NCBI GenBank assembly: GCA_033060915.1
Contig: CM065384.1
Coordinates: forward strand, 16,412,501-16,476,500
DNA: 64,000 nucleotides
Source: Euryodendron excelsum
Taxonomy: Eukaryota > Streptophyta > Magnoliopsida > Ericales > Pentaphylacaceae
Reading direction: 5' to 3'
The position numbers and the translations under genes are program-made. This document shows positions 12,171-23,680 of this stretch, one piece after another (position 1 is the stretch's first letter; each line of letters opens with the position of its first letter). The notes beneath the pieces are model-generated. The model was not told where the DNA came from. It saw only the letters and a program-made list of their open reading frames with translations, and ran no database searches.

Positions 12171-13703
12171 AGGGGGAGGGCATATATCTATAGGCAAACC
12201 AAATAGGAACTAGCACCTGTTACAGTGGCGCCAGTGCTTTTTTAAGCTTGGCGCCACTAGGAGTGGTACCAGGCTAATAAATAGTGGCACCATGCCATTT
12301 ATTGGCTTGGTGCCACTACTAGTGGTGCCATCCACTTAGGCAAGTTTTAAGGCAGCAAGAAATGTATTTTTTAACCCTGGGATGAAAACAAAAGATTTGA
12401 GCGCCTGTCCTAGTGATTACTATACAATTTTTGGCTTGACTCCACTAGAAGTGACTCCTGAAAGTCCGAGAATAATCCGGAAGGTTGGGAATGGATGGGG
12501 ACCTCTAAAAGAATGTCTCAGAGGTAAATGACTTAAGAAATAATGCCGAAATATTTAAAAAGCTTGACCAGCCCACTAGGGGCAAAGTGGTCATTTTGCA
12601 CTGGGCTCAACGAAATAGACTCGAAATGATCCAAAAAGGTGCTAAAAGGTCGAGAATACTATTAAAAGTATTCTTAGGAGGTTACCAATTTGATACTCAG
12701 AGCTGGTGTGGTTCCTGGAGGTGATTGGATGCCTAGGAACAAAATGGTCATTTTGACCGAATGCCTTGAGAATTGGTCCAGAAGCGATTGGAAGGCACTT
12801 GAACGTGCTAAATTGTCTTTAGAACAATCTTGGAAGGGTGGAGTTACCACTCTGAGGACTTAGGTACTTTCTTGAGAAGCGTGTTGGAAGAGTCTAAGGG
12901 ACAGCTTGGTCATTTTTCACCAAAGTGGACTAGTAAGCACTGGTGTTGATTCGAGTTTTGAGTGTTTCTACCACTCTGATGGTGTGTGGCAAGTTGGTTT
13001 CCAAAAGTATCCTGTCCTTCGGTAAACATGTCACGGCCAAGAGGCATGTTCGGTCTAGTGACATAGGAGTTTTGTTGGCAATTCCCAATGTCGACCCGTT
13101 TGCGAGTGTTTCTGTCACTCTGACGGTTGTGATGTTTGTGAGTGTTTTAGTCACTCAGATGGTGTACTTTCATTCTCGAGATTGTTTGATCTTGAAAAGC
13201 TGCTAGATAGTCTTATCGTCTCGAGGCCTTAAGTACTTTTCCGATTGACTTGCCGGATAGAGGACATTATACATTGGCAAGCTAGCAGGCACCAAAAGTG
13301 AATGCTTTACCATCCTAGGGACTTGAGTTTTGTCCCGATCGACAAGTTTGAATAGACTTATCATTCTAAGGGATTTTCTTGGTAAATGCGCCAGACTGGT
13401 TGGGCTTATCGTCTAAAGGATCAACTTTCTCGAATGACATGCCAGTTTGAGTTTGATTGACTTGAATTGGAATTGGAATTGGAATTGAGGTTAAAATATG
13501 GACTTACCGTCTGCAAGAAGACATGCCAACTGAACTTGGACCGAGTAATATCCTAAGGGTATTTTGGTCATTTTGCTTCTAAGCAATTGATTGACTGGAT
13601 TGAGTGTAGAAAACTGGTTTAAACTTGAATGTGTCTGTGTCGGTTTGAATGTGAGTTTGGCCGGGTCGGAGATTGCCGAGCGGGCAAACATGAGATGCTT
13701 ACA

Positions 13704-13721
13704 ACTACCCCTCTTTTTCTG
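13704..13721 (-). promoter_or_regulatory. Polypurine tract of minus-strand element J
   Basis: On the minus strand this reads AGAAAAAGAGGGGTAGT directly before the LTR start TGTAAGCATCTC. It primes plus-strand DNA synthesis in LTR retrotransposons. The same tract (AGAAAAAGAGGGGCAGC) precedes LTR E at 48927-48943, which supports both. Confidence 0.85.
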
Positions 13722-13759
13722 TCTTTGCTTGTCAAAGGCAGAAAATGATAAAGTAAGGG

Positions 13760-15620
13760 TCCCATGTTGACTGCGAGGCTATCAGGGGACTGGAGTAGTT
13801 GGAATTTAGAATTTAAAGTTGAAAAATTGGATTGTCTTGATTTTTGAAATCTAGAATTTCAAAAACTTGATATTGAAACAATTTTATTGATAGAATGACA
13901 CTCCTTTGGGGAGATTCAGGGTTTTGAAATTGATACTTTGAAATTGAAGATGATTTTTTGAAAGCTGTTGAAATTGATTTTTTTTTTAACTGACATTCCT
14001 ACCAGTGGAATGACATTCCTTTTAGGTGATTCAAGATTTTGATATTAAAGATAATTTTTGAAATCGATCTCGAAATGACTTTTTGTAATAGATTGTTTTG
14101 GATTTGAATTGAAAGAGTTTAGAAAATTTTGAAACTTGGAATATAACTTTTGAGGATAAAGTTTGAAAACCTAGAAATTTGACTTAAAAAGGGACTTTTA
14201 AAGGGGAAAGCCCGGGAAACCAGAGATTTGAATGGAAATCAGAGATTTGAATAGAATTTGTCGTTTTTGAAGGAAAAAGTTTTAAAACCTTAGAAATTAA
14301 ACTTTTTGAAGAAAAAAGTTTTAGAAAATAGAGAATTATTTGAAACAAACTTTTTGAAAGAAAAAGTTTAGAAAACCTTGAATTTGGAAATTTTTGAAGG
14401 AAAAAGTTTAGAAAACAAAAATTGATTTTGGGTTGAAAATTTTTGAAGGAAAAAGTTTTAAAACCGATTGATTTGATTTGAATGAATTTTTTGAAGGGAA
14501 AAGTTAGAAAACATTGAATTAGATTTGAACAAACTTTTTGAAGGAAAAAGTTTTAAAACCAAATGATTTGATTTGAATAAACTTTTTGAAGGGAAAAATT
14601 AGAAAACCTTGAATTGGATTTGAACAAACTTTTTGTAGGAAATTTTTTTAAAATTGACTGATTTGATTTGAACGAACTTTTTGAAGGAAAAAAGTTTTAA
14701 AAGTAAACTTTTTGAAGGGAAAAGTTAGAAAACCTTGAATTGGATTTGAATGCACTTTTTGAAGGAAGAAGTTTTAAAACCGAGATTGATTTGAACGAAC
14801 ATTTTGAAGGGAAAACTTAGAAAACCTTGAATTGGATTTAAATGTACTTTTTGAAGGAAAATTTTTTTAAAACTGAAATTGATTTAAAGCAAACTTTTTG
14901 AAGGAAAAAGTTAGAAAACCTTTTTGATTTGAAACTTGGGCAAAATGTGTGGGAAATTTATTTTGTGTCACAAAACGTGTAGAAATTCATTGATTCAAAA
15001 CTGGAAATTTGTAGAAGCAAAACATGTAGGAAATTCGTTTTGACTTGAGACTTGAAACTTGGGTTTGGAAAGACAAAATGTGTAGATAATTCATTTTGAC
15101 TTGAAGTTTAAATTTTTAAAAACTTTTGATCTTGATGGTGTTTTGAATTTTGACATAAAGTGTCAGCTTTAGCTTTTGAAATCTGATTAAAATTAAAAGT
15201 TGAAACTTTTTGTGGGAAGAGCTTGGAAAACTTTTGGATTTGAAAATTCATTTCTACTTTTGCAAGAAAGCAGGAGCTTCGATTTTTTGAATTTTAAACC
15301 TTTTGTAGAAATAGTATTGAAAGCAATTTTGGAGTTTTGAGAATCAATTTTTGAAATTGATGGAAATTGATTTAGAAATTAAAATTAAACCTGAAACTTT
15401 TTGTAGAGGAGATATGAAAATGTTTGAACTTGAAAATGCTTTTAAATTTGAAGGAAAGCTAGAGCCTCTGTTTTGAAATGGATTTTGAATTTGGAATGGA
15501 AACTTATGATAGATAAAAGGTTTGAAAACTTTTTTATTTTTAAATTTGAAATTTGATAGAAAACAAGAGCTTTCGCTTTTGAAAGATTTTGATTTGATTT
15601 GATTTGATTTGGTAAGGATC
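13760..15620 (-). repeat. Degenerate purine-rich repeat field upstream of the PPT
   Basis: Dozens of imperfect copies of a unit around 'ACTTTTTGAAGGAAAAAGTT' followed by 'AGAAAACC', strongest at 14270-14920. On the element's sense strand it is pyrimidine-rich. There is no coding signal; short frames here are chance. Confidence 0.75.
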
Positions 15621-16639
15621 ATACCTTTGCTTTGTTGAGAGGCTTTGGAGATGATTTGAGACTGGGGAATCACGAGAGGTTTCTTCATACTTGTTGGAGG
15701 AGGAAAAATTTGTGGACTCTTAGACTAAGATATTTGGAGAATGGAATGGTTGGTGCTTGGTTGTTGAATTTTGCTTTCACTCGGTATAGCAGGATTCTTG
15801 TTGACATATTGTCGCGCCCAGATTTTTCGCATTCGAGGAATACTCACCCAAGCGGGAAAAATGTTGTACTTTCTTGTTAGAACTCACCCTCCTAGAAGAA
15901 TGAGTGCGACTAGGTTTGAATTGAAAAAACAGGTTTGAATAAAGGGCTTTTGAAAAAGATTCGGAGTCGCCACCTAACTTGATTAAGGTGAGTTAGGTCA
16001 CCTAAAAATTAAGCATAATCCGAAGACTACGCTTAGGGATTTTGGAAAAACGATTTTGAAAATATCACCTCAAGAGAGGGTTTTTAAGAAAAACAGGTTG
16101 TTTGGCAACCTTTGGAAAACATTTAGCCATTTTTAGAAAAATAACTCCTTTTGGTCTTTGAAATCAGTGATCCTAGGTTCGGAGGTTGGTTACGTGTAGG
16201 GAATACGCACTAAGCTATCACCCTACCCCGCCCTTTTGGTACCTAGATGTCAATCTACCCCAGATTCACCTATGAGAGTCTTTAACTAACTATAGTTCAA
16301 TCCTATCCATTTTAGAAAAACAATGTTTGAAAACTAACATGATGCATGGTATGCAAGTGCAAGAAAAGAGACTTGAAAAATAGATTTGAAAAGAGATTTG
16401 AAGAGATAGAATTGAAATTGAAAAGTTTGAAAATTTGGAAATAGAAATTTGAAAATAGAAAGTTTGAAAGCAGATGGGAATTTGAGATTTGAAAAGATTT
16501 TGAAAACCGCACCCATGAGGGTGGAATTGAAAGTTTGAAAAGTATTGTGACCGCACCTATGAAGGTTGCCTACGTATCCCTTTGGGAGAATCAGGTCAGC
16601 TGTAGTTCGGGCAAGAGTCCGATTGAAAATAGAAGAGTT

Positions 16640-18260
16640 GATTTGGAAAAGAATTGGAGTTGGAATTCGAATTGGAATTGGAAGTGTAGGAAATTTGCAC
16701 TTTGATTGGAAGATTTGAAAAGATTGGTTTTGAAAGACTTGGTTTTAGGAAACCTAGACTTAGGAAAGACTTGAGACTTAGAAAAGATTTGCCTTGACTT
16801 GGAAGGATTTTAGAAAAGATTTGACTCAAACGTTGGACTTGGAAAGATTAGGAAAGACTAGATTTAGGAAATGTTCGAATTAGGGAAGTTTCAAATTAGG
16901 AAAGTGTCATTTTAAGAAAGTTTTTGAAATAGGAACGCTTTCAGATTAGGAAAGTTTCAACTTAAGAAAAATTTCAATTTAGGAAAGTTTAAAATTAGAA
17001 AAGTTATGAATTATGAAAGTTTTGAAGTTGGAAAGTTTTGAATTTAGAAATGTTTTGAATTAGGAAAAGTTTAGTTTAAGAAAAGTTTAAATTAAGAAAG
17101 CTTCAACGTAAGAAAATTTTGAATTTAGAAAAGTTTTAACTTAAGAAAGTTTCAAATTTAGAAAGTTTTGGAATTAGGAAAGTTTTGAAAAAGGAAAGGT
17201 TTCACTTTAGGAAAATTTCAATTTAGGAAAGCTTTAACTTAAGAAAGTTTCAAATTTAGAAAGTTTTGAATTTGGAATGTTTTGAAATAGGGAAGTTTTG
17301 AAAATAAAAATTTTTTGAGTTTAAAAAGTTTTAGATTTAGAAGGATTTGAAGTTTAGGAAAGTTTAGAATTTAGAAAGCTTTAGAGTTTGAGTTTTAGAA
17401 AATCTTGAGATTAAGAAAGGTTTGAGTTTAGGAAAGATTCAAAAACTTAGATTTGGAAAGTTAAGATTTGAAAAAGGGGTAGAATTAGGAAAGGGTTGAA
17501 TTAAGAAAGATTTGAAAGTTGAATTTTAAGATTTGGGAAAGATTTTTATGTTCAAGTTTTGGAAAGTTAAGATTTAGGAAAGTGGAAGGTTAAGAAGAAG
17601 TTGAATTAGGAAAGATTTGGATTAGGAAGGGATTGGATTTTGTTTCTAAAAGAGAAGATTTCATTTTGTTGTAAAAAATGGAGGATGAGATCTAGTTTCT
17701 TAAACAGGAGATTGGATTTGGTTTTCTAAGAGATTTGATTTGACAAGGATTTGGAAGGGAAAGTTTTAGAAATCCTAGATTTGGAAGACTATAGTTTTGA
17801 CGTAGAAAAGAGGTTTTGGAAACCTGTATAGTTTGGATGTGAAAACAAGAGGTTTTGGAAACTTAGGTTTGGGGCAAAGTTTGAAAATCATGTTTTTGGG
17901 AAGAAAATTTAGGGTTTTCTAATTGTCGGTTCTAGGGCTTGACTTGGGCTCTAAGGAAAGAGTTTTTGGAAGGTGCGTTTTTGAAAACGAAGGTTTTCTA
18001 GAAGGGAAATCTTAGAGGAGAGTTTTTGGAAAGTGGATTTGGACAGAGAGTTTTTGGGAAGGTGAATTTAGGGAGTGTTTTTAGAAAGTAAATTTTGAGG
18101 AAAAGATTTTGAAGAGGAGTTGAAAAAGAGAGTTTTGAAAAATAGATTTTGGAAGGGAGTTTTTGAAAACAATTTTGAAGAAGAGAGTTTTAGGAAAGTA
18201 TGTTGAAAAAAGAAATTTTTAGGAGGAAGGATTTGGAAAGAGAATTTTTAGAAGGTGTAA
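16640..18260 (-). repeat. Purine-rich AGGAAAGTTT degenerate repeats (R-U5 part of LTR K)
   Basis: A field of short imperfect repeats (TTAGGAAAGTTTCAAAT, ATTTAGAAAGTTTTGAA) covering about a third of the LTR. The same field is seen in every copy: 3400-4560, 8600-10330, 26700-28130, 29400-30780, 33720-34990, 44440-46170, 50690-51910, 55250-56530. The strand bias is constant: pyrimidine-rich in element sense. Confidence 0.8.
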
Positions 18261-19122
18261 AAACATCTCACTTTCCTAAAGCAATTCTAACCATAGGAAG
18301 GCTAGAACCACTTTAGGAAAGCGGTTTTGAAAACAACAAGATTTGAAAATATGGACCGTATTGGTCACTTTAAATGTAACACTTTCCTAAAGCAACCCTA
18401 GCCATGGAAATGCTAGAATCACCCTAAGATTATGGTTTTGAAAACAAGTTTTTGAAAAAGAGATTTTGATGCAATTTTGAAAACAAGTTTGAAAACGATT
18501 TTGAAAACAACTCTGAAAACAGTTTTTGGAAGATGCAAGATCATGATATGCACAATGCAATTTGGGGTCATGAACATACAAGGCTAAGGCTTCACCACAT
18601 AATCAAGGGGGCCAGACCCACGTGGTCTCTGGTTAGACTAGAAGAAAGCCCCCGACACGGTGACTCTCCAACAGTCTAATCCTACACATGGACTGGGAGT
18701 CCCCTTGTTTCAAGCATGCAAAGAAAGGGGGGGAAAGAGATGGGGGATTAAAATAGAGAAAACCCAAGTGGGTTGGGAGAGAGAAGAGAGAGGGGGGAAG
18801 TGCGAAAATTTAAATAGAAAGCCTATCGTACGTCTTGTTTATTTTGTGCGCCGTGCAGTCTTCGGTCTTCGGTTTTCGTCTTGATCTTCGTCCTCAGTCT
18901 TCAAGAGTTGTCTTCAAGCTTTGGATTGCAGCTCTTCAAGTCTTTAAAGGATGGTTGAAGGCTAGTGTATGAGTGTATAGGAGGTTAGGGTTTGTGTAGG
19001 GTGGCTAGGGTTTGGAGAAACCTAAGGAGGCTAGGGTTTAGGAGGTGCTCGAGCTCTGTATATCGAAATATATGATTTTTAGGTTGAGTTTGCAGACCCC
19101 TTTCACGTTGAATGAGGCTCTG

Positions 19123-19130
19123 TATTTATA
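19123..19130 (-). promoter_or_regulatory. LTR TATA box (minus strand)
   Basis: TATTTATA (TATAAATA in element sense) in solo LTR K, just downstream in element sense of the GGCGCC palindromes and upstream of the conserved AGAGCCTC motif. Confidence 0.75.
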
Positions 19131-19499
19131 GAAGTTGGACAAATCTGGCGCCTGTTGCAGTGGCACCAGGGCAAAATTGCTCTTGGCGCCACTAGGAGTG
19201 GCGCTAGCAACTTAGGAAACTTTATAAGTCGGCAAGCAACATATCTTTGACTAGATTTGGGCACCTGTACTAGTAACTACCATGCAACTTTTAGCTTGGC
19301 TTCACTAGGAGTGACTTCGGAAAGTTTGAAAATGATTTAGAGGAGCCGGGAATGACCCGGAAGGCCAGAAAGAAGTAGGAACACTTAAAATAGTGTCCTA
19401 GGGGTATTTGACTTGAAAAGCGAGGACAAAATGTGTCGAAAGGTTGACCGGGCCTTTAGGGGTAAAACGGTCAATCGGACCAAGAAGTTGCCAGGGCGA

Positions 19500-19930
19500 A
19501 CTCGGATTGTCCCGGAGGAAGACTTGGGATCTGGAAACATTATTCAGAATGTTCCCGGAAGTTTCCAGTTTGATTCCCAGAGCCGGCGTGGTCGGAAAAG
19601 GAGACCGACCCACCAGGGGCAAAATGGTCATTTTATACCGAGTTTGCCGGAACTGACTCAGAATGGTCCGGAAAGGTAAAGGAAGGTTGAGAACACTATA
19701 AAAAGTATTCTCGGGACATTACCGGTTTGAAACCCAGAGCCGGTGTGGTCAAAGAAAGAGATCGGCCCTTAGGGGCAAAACGGTCATTTTGCACCGAGTT
19801 GGCCAGAACTGACTCGGAATGATCCAGAAAGGTAAAAAGAGGTTGAGAACACTATAAAAAGTAATCTCAGAAGGTTACCGGTTTGATACCCAGAGCCGGT
19901 GTGGTTCCCGGGGCATTCGGACGCCTAGGG
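19500..19930 (-). repeat. About 157-bp U3 tandem repeats
   Basis: The motif CCCAGAGCCGG recurs with AGCCGG at 19581, 19738 and 19894 (157 and 156 bp). Each unit includes GGGGCAAAACGGTCATTTT and GAACTGACTCGGAATGATCC. The same units occur in LTRs A, B, D and I and in 7702-12170. Confidence 0.8.
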
Positions 19931-20159
19931 GCAAAATGGTCATCTTGACCGGAAAGTCTCGGAAAAGGTCCAAAGGACAGTTTGGTCATTTTTCACCAAA
20001 GTGGGTTAACAGACAATGGTATTGACCTAGGTTTTGAGTGTTTCCGCCACTCTAACGGCGGTCGTCGTGACATAGGGGTTTGTTGCCAATTCCCTATATT
20101 GACCTATTTGTGAGTATTTCTGCTACTCTAGCGGTTTTGTGAGTAGTTTCGTTACTCGG

Positions 20160-20690
20160 ACCGTCTCGAGGAATAAACTGTCTCGAGAGAGGGATTGGAA
20201 AGGGGACTTATCGTCTCCGAAGAGACGTGCCTGGATTGGAACCGTCTCAAGGAATAAACTGTCTCGAGAGTGGGATTGGAAAGGGGACTTATCATCTCCG
20301 AAGAGACGTGCCTGGATTGGAACCGTCTCGAGCAATAAATTGTCTCGAGAGAGGGATTGGAAAGGGGACTTATCGTCTCCGAAGAGACGTGCCTGGATTG
20401 GAACCGTCTCGAGGAATAAACTATCTCGAGAGTGGGATTGGAAAGGGGTCTTACCGTCTCCGAATAGACGTGCCTGGGTTGGAACCGTCTTGAGGAATAA
20501 ACTGTCTCGAGAGTGGGATTGGAAAGGGGTCTCACCATCTCCGAAGAGACGTGCTTGGGTTGGAACCGTCTTGAGGAATAAACTGTCTCGAGAGTGGGAT
20601 TGGAAAGGGGTCTTACCGTCTCTCAAGAGACGTGCCTGGATTGGAACCGTCTCGAGGAATAAACTGTCTCGAGAGAGGGATTAGAATAAG
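20160..20690 (-). repeat. 81-bp tandem repeat with perfect hairpins in the LTR U3
   Basis: About 6.5 copies with exact 81-bp spacing: CCGTCT at 20161, 20242, 20323, 20404, 20485, 20566 and 20647. Each unit holds the 16-mer CGTCTCCGAAGAGACG (in element sense CGTCTC-TTCG-GAGACG) and the palindrome TCTCGAGA. Because 81 is a multiple of three, every frame stays open, producing spurious frames of up to 181 codons on both strands. Related units occur once or twice in LTRs B, D and I. Confidence 0.95.
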
Positions 20691-23672
20691 AAAGGACAAT
20701 GCCCCTAAGGACATTTTGGTCATTTTGCCTCTATTTGGGCCTGACAGGCCCACGAAGCGATGGAAAGACGGGATTTGGACCTAGAGAATTGGTTTCGATA
20801 GGAATATGCCCACAATGACTTGAAAACAAGTCTGGACGGAGTGTAGACTGCCGAGTGGTTAAAAATGGGGTGCTTACACATATCTTCTGAGGGGTTGTGT
20901 TTCTCTTAAGTTGGGTGTCTTGAGTTGATTTCTAGAAGGAGTGAGGTTTCTTTCAAAAAGTTTGAGGTATCTAAAAGGTTGAACATCTTTGGCCAATTCT
21001 TCTTGAGTGGATCGAATGGTTTTGAATTGAATGAGGGTGTAGGGTGTGGTATTGCCCCAGTTTTTATTATTTAAAAAAGGTTGATCTGGGTTGATTGGGA
21101 GGTCTAGGGTGGGTCATTGCCCCATTCTCTGTTTCTTGTCGGCTATGGAGGGTAGGATCATGGCTCAGGCTATTGAGGTCGACTCCGTTGGGTGAGGGGG
21201 GTAGCCTAGTAGCACCATAGATAGTTTAATCTCTTATCTAGGAGGGCATAGATAGTTTAGGCTCTTATCTAGGAGCTTGCTTACTTGTTGGTTGAGTTGA
21301 AGTTAGTTGCCTTAGGTTGATTTGCAAAAGGCTTTGGCATTGTGTTTGAGACCAGAAGACTGACACGTTAGGATCACTGAGCTATGTAGTGCATGGGGGC
21401 ACGCCTTACGAAGTCAAAGAATTGCTCTGATGATGACTGCCTGATGTGTTTTATTGAAGTGGACTTCTTGTGAGTTAAACTGTGTTATAGATTTTGGGCT
21501 TTTGACCTGCCCCAATTGGGTTATACTTTGGATGGCTGGATACTTACAGAAAGCGGGATGCTCTAGATAGCTAAACGCTCTGGATAGTTGAATGTTCTAA
21601 AGGGCTGGATATTGGACTTGTTGGGTTATGACATCAAGATGTTGCACTTGAGGACATCGTTGGTCCTGAAAAAACTTAGGGAGATGCCCCTTGAACTTGT
21701 ACCTATCTCGGTATTTTGTTAGCACTATCAAGATGTAATAGACTAATCTTAATAAATGACTTATGATATTTCGCCCTATTACTTTGCCATGCTAGGTTTA
21801 AAAATTTGTTAACAATATAAGTTTCCCACAGGTTAGCATCTCTTTACCCATTATTGAGGTGTGAGAGATTTTGTTGCTTTGTTGAGACTGTCTTGTTGCT
21901 ACTGCTTGGATTGCTGATTAAGGGATTTTTTTTAATTTAACCATTTTTGCCACCCGTGCCCTTATGGGTTTTCAGAGATGCCAGTTATACCATTTTTGCA
22001 CGTCAGTGCCCATTTTTGGGTTTTCATTGCGTCAGTAGTTTTGTATCTTACCATGACCCTACTCTTTTACCCATATGTAAGCACCTCATTTTTGTCCGCT
22101 CGATAGTCTCCAATCCGTCCAGACTTGAGTTTAAGTTAATGTGGACATATTTCAATTTAAATCAGCTTTCCAGGTCCAATCTCGTCAATCAATCGCTTTG
22201 CGAGTCCATTGGGCCTAAATAGAGGCAAAATGACGAAAGTGCCCTTAGGGCATTGTTTGGTCCAATTCTAGTAGGCACATATTCTCGAAGATGGTAAGTT
22301 TCCCTTTCAGTCCAATTCCAGTCCAATTCCAATTTCAATTCCAATTAAATTTGGCACACCTTTCGAGATAGTTGATTCCTCAAGGTGGTAAGTCCATCTT
22401 GTCCAGCACGTTTCTGAGATAGCTCTTTGGAACTGTAAGTCCCTTCAAACCCGTTAACCGGGACGAGGCCCCAAGTCCTCTAGATGGTAGAACGGTTCAC
22501 CTTTGGCACCTGCTAGCCCGCCAATGAAGAAATGTCCGTTTCGGCATGCCTTCTGAGAAAGTTGGTTCCTCAGGCACTAAGTACACCTAGCAGCTTCCCG
22601 AGATTAGGCAGTCTCTGGAATAATCATAACCCGTTAGAGTAACTAAAATACTCGTAAACATTGCAACCGTCAGAGTGGTAAAAACATTTGCAAACAAGTC
22701 GATATAAGGAATTGCCAACAAACCCCTATATCATGGGACCACTGTCAGAGTGACGGAAACACTCAAAACTCTGGTCAATACTAGTGTCTGCTAGCTCACT
22801 GCGGTGAAAAATGACCAAACTGCCCCTAAGGCTATTTCCGACATGTTTCTTGAGAAAGTACCTAAGTCCTTAGAATGGTAAGTCTACCTTTCCAAGATTG
22901 TCTTAAAGACAATCTGGCATGAGTAGGTGCCTTCCAGTCAGTTTCGGGCTAATTCCGAGACATTCCGGTCAAGATGACCATTTTGCCCCTAGGCATCCGA
23001 GCACCCTAGGAACCACACCGGCTCTGGGTATCAAACCGGTAACCTCCTGGGGATGCTATGCTTCTGATAGTATCCCCAGCCTTCCATTCCATTTCTAGGT
23101 CATTTCGAGTCAGTTCCAGCAAACTTGATGCAAAATGAGCATTTTGCCCCTGGTGGGCTGGTCGCCTCTTCCAACTACACCGGCTCTGGATATCAAACCG
23201 GTAGCCTCCTAGAACATTCTAAGTAATATTTCCAAACCTCAAGTCTTCTTTTGAGACATTCTGAGTCCATCCCGGTAGTTTTCTAGTCTAGTTGACCATT
23301 TTGCTCTTAATGGCCCGGTCAACCTTTCCAACACATTCTGTCATCATTTTTCAAGTTTACTACCTCCGGGATACTGTTCTAAGGGTTCTTGTCCCTTTTT
23401 GGTCCTCCGGGACATTCCCAGCCCCTTAAGTCGTTCCTGGACTTTCTGGAGTCACTCTTAGTGAAGTCAGGCTAAAAATTGCATGGTAGTCACTAGTACA
23501 GGCGCCCAAATCTTCTGAAGATATGTTGCTTGCCAACCTTAAAACTTTCCTAAGTGGCTGGCGCTACTAGCGGTGGCGCCAAGCCAAATTTTGGCCTGGC
23601 GCCAGTCTTAGTGGCGCTAGAAGGAATTTTTGCCTGGCACTATTGCAACAGGAGCTAGGTCAATCCTCTTTT

Positions 23673-23680
23673 TATAAATA
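23673..23680 (+). promoter_or_regulatory. LTR A TATA box
   Basis: TATAAATA followed by CAGAGTCTCCTCCAGCG, preceded by GGCGCC-containing inverted repeats at 23570-23660, as in the other copies. Confidence 0.75.

Larger units (their letters stand above)
2731..13703 (-). mobile_element. LTR J: 3' LTR of a minus-strand Tat-like gypsy element (interrupted)
   Basis: Starts TGTCGCGCCTCGATTTTTCG and ends GAGATGCTTACA, i.e. the reverse of an LTR with TG...CA ends. Removing the two nested insertions (4599-6757 and 7702-12170, each with a 5-bp duplication) leaves about 4.3 kb. A polypurine tract follows directly at 13704 on the minus strand, so this is the 3' LTR. It contains the purine-rich R-U5 stretch (3400-4560), the GGAGTC decamer block (2876 onward, one substitution) and U3 hairpin modules (12900-13200). 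Flanks 2726-2730 (CCTGT) and 13704 (ACTAC) do not match, as expected when the other LTR is elsewhere. It carries a duplicated segment at 6870-7080 like the one in LTRs C and E, suggesting the same subfamily. Confidence 0.88.
15810..20878 (-). mobile_element. Tat-like solo LTR K (5.07 kb)
   Basis: 5069 bp, TGTCGCGCCC...GGTGCTTACA, with perfect 5-bp duplication CATAT at 15805-15809 and 20879-20883. Flanks on both sides are internal sequence of element J. Landmarks in genomic order: PBS-like decamer complement 15963-15972; two-stem motif about 16550-16625; purine-rich AGGAAAGTTT field 16640-18260; leader-like segment with GGGTTGGGAGAGAGAAGAGAG near 18770; TATA 19123-19130; GGCGCC palindromes 19143-19215; 157-bp repeats 19500-19930; 81-bp repeats 20160-20690. 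It is the cleanest long copy here and a good reference for the family. Confidence 0.95.
13704..22075 (-). mobile_element. Internal (3' non-coding) region of minus-strand Tat element J
   Basis: Sequence following the PPT, interrupted by the solo LTR at 15810-20878 (duplication CATAT). 13760-15620 is a degenerate AAAAAGTTT/GAAAACC-type repeat field. 20884-22075 is more complex but has no coding domain I recognise on either strand. A similar pre-PPT field exists at 47500-48890 in the other element, consistent with a shared 3' internal region. Gag and pol of this element are not in the window. Its continuation is cut by LTR A at 22076. Confidence 0.7.

Noticed and set aside
20123..20684. Long repetitive open frames on both strands (up to 181 codons)
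   Set aside because: They come from an 81-bp tandem repeat whose length is a multiple of three, so all frames stay open. There is no start context or domain, and equivalent frames vanish in other LTR copies with fewer repeats.
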